Assembly (NCBI GenBank): GCA_016716745.1
Contig: JADJVD010000005.1
Coordinates: forward strand, 62,001 to 126,000
Reading direction: 5' to 3'
DNA: 64,000 nucleotides
Origin: Hyphomicrobiales bacterium
Lineage (GTDB): Bacteria; Pseudomonadota; Alphaproteobacteria; Rhizobiales; Beijerinckiaceae
This document shows positions 39,082 through 44,885 of the stretch, one piece after another (the first letter of the stretch is position 1; each line of letters begins with the position of its first letter). Position numbers and translations under genes: made by a program. The notes under the pieces are model-generated. The model saw nothing but the letters and a program-made list of their open reading frames with translations. It did not search any database and was not told the DNA's origin.

Positions 39082-39312
39082 ATGAAGGCCGACATCCATC
39101 CCAACTACCATTTCATCACGGTCGTGATGACCGACGGCACCGAGTATCAGACCCGCTCGACCTACGGGAAGGACGGCGACAAGCTGAACCTGGACATCGA
39201 TCCGAAGACCCATCCGGCCTGGACCGGCGGCTCGCAGCAGCTGCTCGACCGCGGCGGCCGCCTGTCGCGCTTCAACTCGCGCTTCGGCAATCTGGGCCTC
39301 GCCAAGAAGTAA
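39082..39312 (+). CDS. rpmE: 50S ribosomal protein L31
   Basis: A 76-residue ribosomal protein, [20 protein letters not shown], with [20 protein letters not shown] and [20 protein letters not shown]. It sits on the large-subunit surface and helps bridge the subunits. The four zinc-binding cysteines of the classical form are absent, so this is the zinc-independent type usual in Alphaproteobacteria. ATG 39082 follows AAGGACGACC. A strong bidirectional terminator lies 22 bases after the stop. Confidence 0.96.
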   Translation: MKADIHPNYHFITVVMTDGTEYQTRSTYGKDGDKLNLDIDPKTHPAWTGGSQQLLDRGGRLSRFNSRFGNLGLAKK

Positions 39313-39333
39313 GCTCCGCCTCGGCGGCGACAC

Positions 39334-39365
39334 AAAAAACCCCGGCCGTTCGGCCGGGGTTTTTT
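39334..39365. terminator. bidirectional intrinsic terminator between rpmE and rcdA
   Basis: AAAAAA, then CCCCGGCCG (39340-39348), TT, CGGCCGGGG (39351-39359) and TTTTTT. The T tract on each strand lets the hairpin end both rpmE (plus) and rcdA (minus, stop at 39386). Confidence 0.93.
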
Positions 39366-39385
39366 CGTTGGCGCTGGCGCCGTGG

Positions 39386-39916
39386 TCAGGCCGGCGCGAA
39401 GGCGCGGCGCAGCAGCTGCAACTGCGTCTCGATGGCGGTCGGCGCGATCGAGGGCACGGAAGGCGGCGGCGCGCCGTAAAGCAGGGCGTCGAAGCGCAGC
39501 ACCTGATCCTGCAGGCGCAGCGAGCGGCCGACGAGCTCCTTCAGCCGCTCGGGCAACTCGTCGTAGGCCTCCGGCGGGGCGGAGGAGTCCTGCCGGGAGA
39601 GCTTCACCTTGTGCTTCTCGGTCGCGGCCTGCGCGCGCGACATCTCGCCCTCGTTCACCGCGCGCTGGAGCAGCAGCCAGGAGGCTAGCTGCATCAACCG
39701 GGTCGTCAGGCGCATGCTCTCGGTGGCGTAGGCGAGGGCCGCCATGCGCGGCAGCGTCTTCGATTCCTGCCGGCCGGGGCCGTCGAGATAGGTGGCCGAT
39801 TCCTCGACCAGCCCCATCCCCTCCTGAAACAGCGCGCCGAAGGCGTTCGAGCGGGCGAGCCGCTCTCCGAAGGAGATGGTGTTCGGATCGGTATTGAAAT
39901 GACTGCGGCTCGCCAT
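39386..39916 (-). CDS. rcdA: protease adaptor RcdA (DUF1465), regulator of CtrA degradation
   Basis: A 176-residue helical protein: FGERLARSNAFGALFQEGMG, LVEESATYLDGPGRQESKTL, AALAYATESMRLTTRLMQLA, SWLLLQRAVNEGEMSRAQAA and YDELPERLKELVGRSLRLQD. This is the DUF1465 pattern; in Caulobacter RcdA helps ClpXP, with CpdR and PopA, to degrade the master regulator CtrA. ATG 39916 is preferred over 39925. The spacer upstream is AT-rich and carries a TTAACCAT half-site and, further off, a TTAA-N7-TTAA box, so control by CtrA itself is likely. The terminator it shares with rpmE lies just downstream. Confidence 0.92.
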   Translation of the reverse strand: MASRSHFNTDPNTISFGERLARSNAFGALFQEGMGLVEESATYLDGPGRQESKTLPRMAALAYATESMRLTTRLMQLASWLLLQRAVNEGEMSRAQAATEKHKVKLSRQDSSAPPEAYDELPERLKELVGRSLRLQDQVLRFDALLYGAPPPSVPSIAPTAIETQLQLLRRAFAPA

Positions 39917-40030
39917 GCTTTTCATCCCGTGTGGGACGTCCCTGCGCCAAAGCGGGACGTCTCGTCGCCTGTGCGGGAACAAGAGCAAGGTTAGCGCCTC
40001 GAAACGGGCGCGGGCCGTTTACCTTTGGTT

Positions 40031-40038
40031 ATGGTTAA
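40031..40038 (-). promoter_or_regulatory. CtrA half-site (TTAACCAT) facing rcdA
   Basis: ATGGTTAA on the plus strand is TTAACCAT on the minus strand, the half-site form of the CtrA box, placed about 115 bases upstream of the rcdA start and on its coding strand. AT-rich flanks make it promoter-like. CtrA binding is inferred from the motif only. Confidence 0.4.
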
Positions 40039-40055
40039 CCTGTGGCAATCAATAC

Positions 40056-40150
40056 AAAAAAGAGCCGCCCGAAGGCGGCTCGAAAGTCTAACAGGGAGGC
40101 GTCAAACAGAGTGGACAGGAACCACTCCAATCCAGAAGACTGGATGGGTT
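40056..40150 (-). ncRNA. candidate trans-acting small RNA with intrinsic terminator
   Basis: On the minus strand three hairpins follow each other: ATCCAG-TCTT-CTGGAT (40145-40130), GAGTGG-TTCCTGT-CCACTC (40127-40109), and GAGCCGCC-TTCG-GGCGGCTC (40081-40062) followed by TTTTTT (40061-40056). The last is a textbook terminator with a UUCG tetraloop. The unpaired linker between hairpins 2 and 3 contains CGCCTCCC, which could pair with ribosome sites. A CtrA-type box lies 20-40 bases upstream of the likely start (about 40147). The alternative is that this is only the 3' end of the DUF1192 message. I cannot assign it to a known sRNA family. Confidence 0.55.
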
Positions 40151-40170
40151 AAATTCATAAATCGGAAAAG

Positions 40171-40185
40171 TTAATGGAGCGTTAA
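40171..40185. promoter_or_regulatory. CtrA-type box TTAA-N7-TTAA
   Basis: TTAATGGAGCGTTAA is a perfect TTAA-N7-TTAA site in an AT-rich spacer. On the minus strand it reads TTAACGCTCCATTAAC and lies where a -35 region should be for the hairpin RNA starting near 40147. It begins 31 bases after the DUF1192 stop codon. CtrA binding is inferred; the presence of rcdA next door makes it plausible. Confidence 0.55.
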
Positions 40186-40216
40186 ACAGGCGCGGCGGCG
40201 ACGAACGTGCACGCGA

Positions 40217-40426
40217 TTACGTCTTGAAAAACGAGTCCGCCGCCGTGCGCGAGGCCTGTTTGGCGCCGCGCGCGCCCTCCAGCCGGGCGATCTCCTCTTT
40301 CAGGAGCGCGATGCGCTCGTCGAGCTCGTCCACCGACAGCGCGTCGAGCGTCTGGCCGACCTCGTGCGTCGCCTTCTTGCGCGGCGGGGCGCCGAAAATG
40401 TTGTCGTCGTCCTCGCGCGCCGCCAT
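40217..40426 (-). CDS. DUF1192 family small protein
   Basis: A 69-residue protein, MAAREDDDNIFGAPPRKKAT, then VGQTLDALSVDELDERIALL and KEEIARLEGARGAKQASRTA, ending DSFFKT. The order (acidic start, HEVGQTLDALSVDELDERI, short coiled coil, DSFFK end) is the DUF1192 signature from Rhizobiales. No membrane segment. Function unknown. It is divergent from the quinone oxidoreductase gene with about 90 bases between starts. Confidence 0.85.
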   Translation of the reverse strand: MAAREDDDNIFGAPPRKKATHEVGQTLDALSVDELDERIALLKEEIARLEGARGAKQASRTAADSFFKT

Positions 40427-40519
40427 TCTCGCCTCTCCCGCCGTGGCCGGCCCCGCCGGCCGCATGCGCCTTGCTATCACGGGCGCGGGCGGCGGTGGAG
40501 AGCGCGAGGGGTGAGCCGC

Positions 40520-41518
40520 ATGACCGTTCCGGCGGAGATGACCGCGATCGAGATCGCCGCGCCCGGCGGTCCCGACATGCTGCGCGCGACGCGCCGGCCC
40601 GTGCCGGCGCCGGGGCCGGGCGAGATGCTGGTGCGCGTCGCCGTCGCCGGGGTGAACAGGCCCGACGTGTTGCAACGGGCGGGGGGGTATCCGCCGCCGC
40701 CCGGCGCGTCCGACATTCCGGGCCTCGAATTTTCCGGCGAAGTGGTCGCGCTCGGCGAGCAGCCGGGGCCGTTCCGAATCGGCGATCAGGTGTGCGCGCT
40801 CGTCGCCGGCGGCGGCTATGCGGAGTATGCGACCGTCCACCACGCCAACGCGCTGCCGATTCCGGCCGGCCTGACGATGGCGCAGGCCGGCGCGCTGCCC
40901 GAGACCTTCTTCACCGTGTGGACGAACGTGTTCGAGCGCGGCGGCCTGAAGGCGGGCGAGACGTTTCTGGTGCATGGCGGCACGTCCGGCATCGGCACGA
41001 CGGCGATCATGCTGGCCAAGGCCTTCGGCGCGACCGTGATCGCCACGGCGGGCTCGGCGGAGAAATGCGAGGCGTGCCGCGCGCTCGGCGCCGATCTGGC
41101 GATCAACTATCGCGAGGAGGATTTCGTCGCCGCGGTGAAGGCCGCGACGGGGCGCAAGGGGGCCGATCTCATCCTCGACATGGTGGGCGGCGACTATATC
41201 GAGCGCAATCAGGAGGCGGCCGCGCCGGGCGGACGGATCGTGCAGATCGCCTTCCTGCAAGGCTCGAAGGTGACGATCGACCTGCGCCGCGTGATGCTGA
41301 AGAAGCTCGTCTATACCGGCTCGACGCTGCGCTCGCGCACGGTCGCCGAGAAGGCGCAGATCGCCGCCGCGCTGCAGCAGCATGTCTGGCCGCTGCTGGC
41401 GGAGGGGCGCTGCAGGCCCGTCATCGACTCGACGTTCCCGCTCGCCGAGGCGGCCGCCGCGCATGCGCGGATGGAGTCGAACGCGCATGTCGGCAAGATC
41501 GTGCTGAGCGCGGACTGA
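40520..41518 (+). CDS. NAD(P)H-quinone oxidoreductase, MDR superfamily (PIG3/QOR type)
   Basis: A 332-residue zinc-independent medium-chain reductase. Visible motifs: VAVAGVNRPDVLQRAGGYPP, PGASDIPGLEFSGEVVALGE, PETFFTVWTNVFERGGLKAG, the cofactor loop FLVHGGTSGIGTTAIMLAKA, and ADLILDMVGGDYIERNQEAA. These match the PIG3-like subgroup of quinone oxidoreductases (NADPH-dependent). ATG 40520 is preceded by GAGGGGTGAG. A MarR gene starts 58 bases after its stop on the same strand but has its own promoter palindrome. Confidence 0.9.
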   Translation: MTVPAEMTAIEIAAPGGPDMLRATRRPVPAPGPGEMLVRVAVAGVNRPDVLQRAGGYPPPPGASDIPGLEFSGEVVALGEQPGPFRIGDQVCALVAGGGYAEYATVHHANALPIPAGLTMAQAGALPETFFTVWTNVFERGGLKAGETFLVHGGTSGIGTTAIMLAKAFGATVIATAGSAEKCEACRALGADLAINYREEDFVAAVKAATGRKGADLILDMVGGDYIERNQEAAAPGGRIVQIAFLQGSKVTIDLRRVMLKKLVYTGSTLRSRTVAEKAQIAAALQQHVWPLLAEGRCRPVIDSTFPLAEAAAAHARMESNAHVGKIVLSAD

Positions 41519-41541
41519 GGACCGCCGCGGCGGCCTCGACA

Positions 41542-41571
41542 TTGACTTTCGCAATATACGTTGATATCAAC
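41542..41571 (+). promoter_or_regulatory. promoter with palindromic MarR-type operator
   Basis: TTGACT (41542-41547), 17 bases, then TATCAA (41565-41570) looks like a sigma-70 promoter. The perfect 12-bp palindrome GTTGATATCAAC (41560-41571) covers the -10 and ends five bases before ATG 41577. TTGATATCAA-type palindromes are usual MarR-family operators, so autorepression is inferred. There is no Shine-Dalgarno between it and the ATG. Confidence 0.55.
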
Positions 41572-41576
41572 CTAAC

Positions 41577-42020
41577 ATGACGCCCGGCCGAGTTCCGCTC
41601 GAAACCGTCCACGCCGTGCGCGATTCCTGCCTGTGCCTGCACACGCAGCGGGCGGCGCGGGCGCTGGCGCGCCGCTTCGATGCTGCGCTCCGGCCGGTCG
41701 GCCTCACTCAGGGCCAGTTCTCGCTGATGATGGCGCTCAGCGCGTCGAAGCCGCCGACGCTCGGCGAGGTGGCGGCGCTGCTGGCGATGGACCGCACGAC
41801 TGTGACGGCGGCGCTGAAGGCGCTCGACCGGCGCGGCCTCGTGTCCATCGGTCGCGACAAGACCGACGGGCGGGCGAGGCGCCTGTCCCTCACCGACGCC
41901 GGCCGCGCGCGACTCTTCGATGCGGCGGAGATCTGGCGCTCGGAACATGCGGCGCTCGAAGCCGATCTCGAGAGCGTCGACCCGACGGCGTTGCGCGCGA
42001 TGCTGCGCGCGCTCGCATGA
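41577..42020 (+). CDS. MarR family transcriptional regulator
   Basis: A 147-residue repressor-type protein: CLCLHTQRAARALARRFDAA, LTQGQFSLMMALSASKPPTL, GEVAALLAMDRTTVTAALKA (recognition helix) and LDRRGLVSIGRDKTDGRARR (wing). A CLCxH start with cysteines at positions 18 and 20 could sense oxidants or metals, as in some MarR proteins. The VOC protein gene follows in the same direction with near overlap, so both are probably controlled by the palindrome before this gene. Confidence 0.9.
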   Translation: MTPGRVPLETVHAVRDSCLCLHTQRAARALARRFDAALRPVGLTQGQFSLMMALSASKPPTLGEVAALLAMDRTTVTAALKALDRRGLVSIGRDKTDGRARRLSLTDAGRARLFDAAEIWRSEHAALEADLESVDPTALRAMLRALA

Positions 42021-42058
42021 CGGACAGCCCCATGACATCGACAAGCAAGGAGGAGCCG

Positions 42059-42556
42059 ATGACCAAACCCGTGAAACCCGTGCCCGAGGGCATGCACACG
42101 CTCAATCCGCATCTGTGCTGCGCCGACGCGGCGAAGGCGATGGACTTTTACGCGAAGGCCTTCGGCGCGGTCGAACTGATGCGCATGCCCGGGCCGGACG
42201 GTCGGCTGATGCATGGGGCCATGCAGATCGGCGATTCCGTTCTCATGCTGGTCGACGAGATGCCGGAATGGGGCGCGCTCGGGCCGCTGGCGCTGAAAGG
42301 CTCGCCTGTCACCATCGCCATGATGGTGGAGGATGTCGACGCCGTCGCCGCGCGCGCCATCGCGGCGGGTTGCGCCGTGAAGATGCCGGTCGCCGACATG
42401 TTCTGGGGCGACCGCTACGGCATCGTGATCGATCCGTTCGGCCATAGCTGGTCGATCGCCACGCATATCCGCGACATGACGCATGAGGAGATGATGGCGG
42501 CGGGCAAGGCGGCGATGGCCGAAATGGCCTCGCCCGACTGCATGGGCAAGAGCTGA
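42059..42556 (+). CDS. VOC (glyoxalase/PhnB-like) superfamily protein
   Basis: A 165-residue vicinal-oxygen-chelate fold protein: MHTLNPHLCCADAAKAMDFY, AKAFGAVELMRMPGPDGRLM, HGAMQIGDSVLMLVDEMPEW and MFWGDRYGIVIDPFGHSWSI with ATH. The GDRYGxxxDPFGHxWxxATH end is typical of the PhnB/YdcB-like group, whose enzymes are mostly uncharacterised. I chose ATG 42059 because AAGGAGGAG lies just upstream; an earlier ATG at 42017 overlaps the marR stop. Linked to the MarR gene, so probably inducible. Confidence 0.85.
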   Translation: MTKPVKPVPEGMHTLNPHLCCADAAKAMDFYAKAFGAVELMRMPGPDGRLMHGAMQIGDSVLMLVDEMPEWGALGPLALKGSPVTIAMMVEDVDAVAARAIAAGCAVKMPVADMFWGDRYGIVIDPFGHSWSIATHIRDMTHEEMMAAGKAAMAEMASPDCMGKS

Positions 42557-42591
42557 GCCGGGCGCGGCGGCGCGCCTCGCCTCGCCGCCGC

Positions 42592-42663
42592 GCCTTCTTG
42601 GGCTTGCGCCGCCGGGCCTTCTTGGGCTCGCGCCGCCGGGCCTTCTTGGGCTCGCGCCGCCGG
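42592..42663. repeat. 24-bp tandem repeat, three copies
   Basis: Units of GCCTTCTTGGGCTCGCGCCG plus CCGG lie head to tail; the first copy differs by one base (C to T). The array fills the gap between the convergent VOC and cysteine-hydrolase genes and starts one base after the hydrolase stop. The 24-base period is eight codons, and on the minus strand one frame would give a basic repeat (REPKKARR), but no gene uses it. Confidence 0.85.
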
Positions 42664-42664
42664 G

Positions 42665-43192
42665 CTATTTGATCAGCGCGACGACCTCGCGGAAGCGAGG
42701 ATGCTCGGCGCTTTCCAGCCACTCGAAGACGACCATCTCCGTCGTGACGATCTGCGCGCCGGCGCGCGCCATGCGGGCGAGCCCGGCCTCCTTGTTGGCG
42801 CGCCGGCGCGAGCCGACGGCGTCGGCGACGACGGCGACGCTGCGGCCGCGTTCGATCAGGCCGAGCACGGTCTGCAACACGCACACATGCGCCTCGCAGC
42901 CGATGACGACGAGCGTGCGTCCCTCGGGCAGGCGGGGCATGAGATCGGGCGCGCGCGTGGCGTCGAAGGTCATCTTGTGGACGACGGCGTCCGCCGGCGG
43001 GGCGAGCGCTTCGACCGTGCCGCCGAGCTTGGCTGCGTTCTGCTCGGTCCACAGGGTCGGGACGTCGAGCAGCGCGGCGGCGCGGGCCAGACGGCTCGCG
43101 TTCAGCACGACGTCGTCCGCCGCCTCGATGGCCGGCATCAGGCGGCCCTGAAAATCGATGGCGAGCAGCAGCGACGATCCGGCTTGCAGCAT
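42665..43192 (-). CDS. isochorismatase-like cysteine hydrolase (YcaC type)
   Basis: A 175-residue hydrolase with the catalytic triad visible: Asp in LLLAIDFQGRLMPAI, Lys in AVVHKMTFDATRAPDL, Cys in VVIGCEAHVCVLQTVLGLIE. The HKMTFDA and GCEAHVCV forms are those of the YcaC/isochorismatase-like group. These hydrolyse amides or vinyl ethers; the substrate is unknown. ATG 43192 follows GGGAGG with eight bases of spacing. A 24-bp tandem repeat begins right after the TAG stop. Confidence 0.88.
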   Translation of the reverse strand: MLQAGSSLLLAIDFQGRLMPAIEAADDVVLNASRLARAAALLDVPTLWTEQNAAKLGGTVEALAPPADAVVHKMTFDATRAPDLMPRLPEGRTLVVIGCEAHVCVLQTVLGLIERGRSVAVVADAVGSRRRANKEAGLARMARAGAQIVTTEMVVFEWLESAEHPRFREVVALIK

Positions 43193-43343
43193 GGTCCGAT
43201 CCTCCCTTGCGTCGCATCGTAGCGCGCCGAGGCGCACAGGCGCCACGGGCGGCGCGCGCGCAGGGCTGTCCTGCGCGCGGCGGCAGGAGACTTCGCGGCC
43301 GGCCGCTGCATGTTAGCGCGACGATGCTCCCGCCCGGACCGCG

Positions 43344-44225
43344 ATGCGATTTCCCCACATACTTCTGGCGCTGATGCTGACCGCCCTCTGGGGCGCGAAT
43401 TTCATCGGCATCAAGCTCGGCGGGCAGGCCGCGCCGCCGCTGTTTCTGGTGACGATGCGCTATGTGTTCACCGCGTTGCCGCTCGTCTTCTTTCTTCCCC
43501 GGCCGCGGGCGCCGTGGCGAACGCTGATCCTCTACGGCGTGGCGATGGGTGCGATCCAGTTCGCGCTTCTGTTCATCGCCATCCGCAACGGCATGCCGGC
43601 GGGGCTCGCCTCGCTGGTGATGCAGAGCCAGGTCATCTTCACGATGGCGCTGGCGGCGGTCTTCCTCGGCGAGCGACCCTCGCCGGTGCAGATCGCCGGC
43701 GCGGCGGTCGCGCTCGCCGGGCTCGGCGTGATCGGCGCCGGGCGGATGGAGGGCGCGGCCGCGCTGATCCCGTTCCTGATGTGCCTCGCCGGCGCTTTCT
43801 CCTGGTCGGTCGGCAACATTCTCAACGCCGGGGCCGGCAAGGTCGATCCGCTCGCCTTCACCGCGTGGACCGCGCTGTCGCCGATCCCGATCCTCTTTGT
43901 CCTGTCGCTGTTCTTCGAGGGGCCGCAGGCGATGGCGGCGGCGCTGGCGCAGCCCTCGCCGGTCGCGCTCGCCGCGCTCGCCTACATGGTCGTCGGCTCG
44001 ACGCTGATCGGCAACAGCGCGTGGAGCTATCTGCTGACGATCTATCCGGCCGGCGTCGTCGCGCCTTTCTCGTTGCTCGTGCCGGTGTTCGGCATGGCGG
44101 CCGGCGTGTTCGCGCTCGGCGAGCGCATATCGGCGCAGGAGGCGTGGGGCGGCGCGCTGGTGGCGGCGGGCCTCGCGCTCAACGTGCTCGGGCCGCGTCT
44201 GGCGGCGCGTCTGGCGCGCCGGTGA
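43344..44225 (+). CDS. EamA/DMT family transporter
   Basis: A 293-residue protein with ten helices in two EamA halves: LALMLTALWGANFIGIKLGG, MRYVFTALPLVFFLPRPRAP, SLVMQSQVIFTMALAAVFLG and LTIYPAGVVAPFSLLVPVFG with GERISAQEAWGGALV. The second half resembles O-acetylserine/cysteine exporters (YfiK/EamA). It sits in the inner membrane and probably exports amino acids or metabolites. The start ATG 43344 follows a weak ribosome site. It is followed by a GNAT gene on the same strand. Confidence 0.85.
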   Translation: MRFPHILLALMLTALWGANFIGIKLGGQAAPPLFLVTMRYVFTALPLVFFLPRPRAPWRTLILYGVAMGAIQFALLFIAIRNGMPAGLASLVMQSQVIFTMALAAVFLGERPSPVQIAGAAVALAGLGVIGAGRMEGAAALIPFLMCLAGAFSWSVGNILNAGAGKVDPLAFTAWTALSPIPILFVLSLFFEGPQAMAAALAQPSPVALAALAYMVVGSTLIGNSAWSYLLTIYPAGVVAPFSLLVPVFGMAAGVFALGERISAQEAWGGALVAAGLALNVLGPRLAARLARR

Positions 44226-44359
44226 GGCCCGCTTTGCAGGCAAGGCGCGCCGTGCTACAGCGCGCGCCCATGAGGTCGATCATCACCCGCTCGCGACGAG
44301 AACGACGCTGATCGCAGCGCCCGGACGAGGGCGCACGCGCGCGCTCTTTCTCCCTCCCG

Positions 44360-44878
44360 ATGTCCGGACGTCTTCGCATGACCGATCTTTCGCTCGCCCT
44401 GTCGCCTGAAACGCCCGCCGACGCGCCCGTCGTCGAGAAGCTCGCGGAACGCGCCTTCGGGCCGGGCCGCTTCGCCCGCACGGCCTATCGCCTGCGCGAG
44501 GGCGTCGCGCCCGATTACGCGCTCTCCTTCGTGGCGCGCGTCGGCACGCTCGTCGTCGGCGCCAATCGCATGACGCCGATCCGCCTCGGCGACACGCCGG
44601 CGATGCTGCTCGGGCCGCTGATCGTCGATCCGATGTTCCGCTCGCGCGGCATCGGCCGCGCGCTGATCGGCCGCTCGCTCGAAGCGGCGAAGGCGGGCGG
44701 GCGCAAGCTGGTGCTGCTCGTCGGCGACGAGCCGTATTACGGCCCGCTCGGCTTCAAGCGCGTGCCGCATGGCCGGCTCGTCATGCCGGGGCCGGTCGAT
44801 CCGGCGCGGCTGCTGGTGAGCGAGCTCGTCGAGGGCGCCTTCGAGGGTGTCGCCGGCGCGGTCGCCGGAGCGCGCTGA
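44360..44878 (+). CDS. GNAT N-acetyltransferase (YhbS-like)
   Basis: A 172-residue acetyltransferase: LSLALSPETPADAPVVEKLA, LSFVARVGTLVVGANRMTPI, LGPLIVDPMFRSRGIGRALI (motif A with R.RGIG) and LLVGDEPYYGPLGFKRVPHG. The PYYGPLGFKR segment is typical of YhbS-like proteins. It transfers acetyl from CoA to an unknown amine. ATG 44360 or 44378 could start it; neither has a good ribosome site. It ends seven bases before the end of the convergent membrane-protein gene. Confidence 0.85.
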   Translation: MSGRLRMTDLSLALSPETPADAPVVEKLAERAFGPGRFARTAYRLREGVAPDYALSFVARVGTLVVGANRMTPIRLGDTPAMLLGPLIVDPMFRSRGIGRALIGRSLEAAKAGGRKLVLLVGDEPYYGPLGFKRVPHGRLVMPGPVDPARLLVSELVEGAFEGVAGAVAGAR

Positions 44879-44885
44879 AGCGTCC

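Noticed and set aside
42309..44243. 644-codon minus-strand open frame opposite the EamA and cysteine hydrolase genes
   Set aside because: Extremely arginine-rich low-complexity sequence, opposite or overlapping clear genes; only its REPKKARR repeat is noted, as a DNA repeat.
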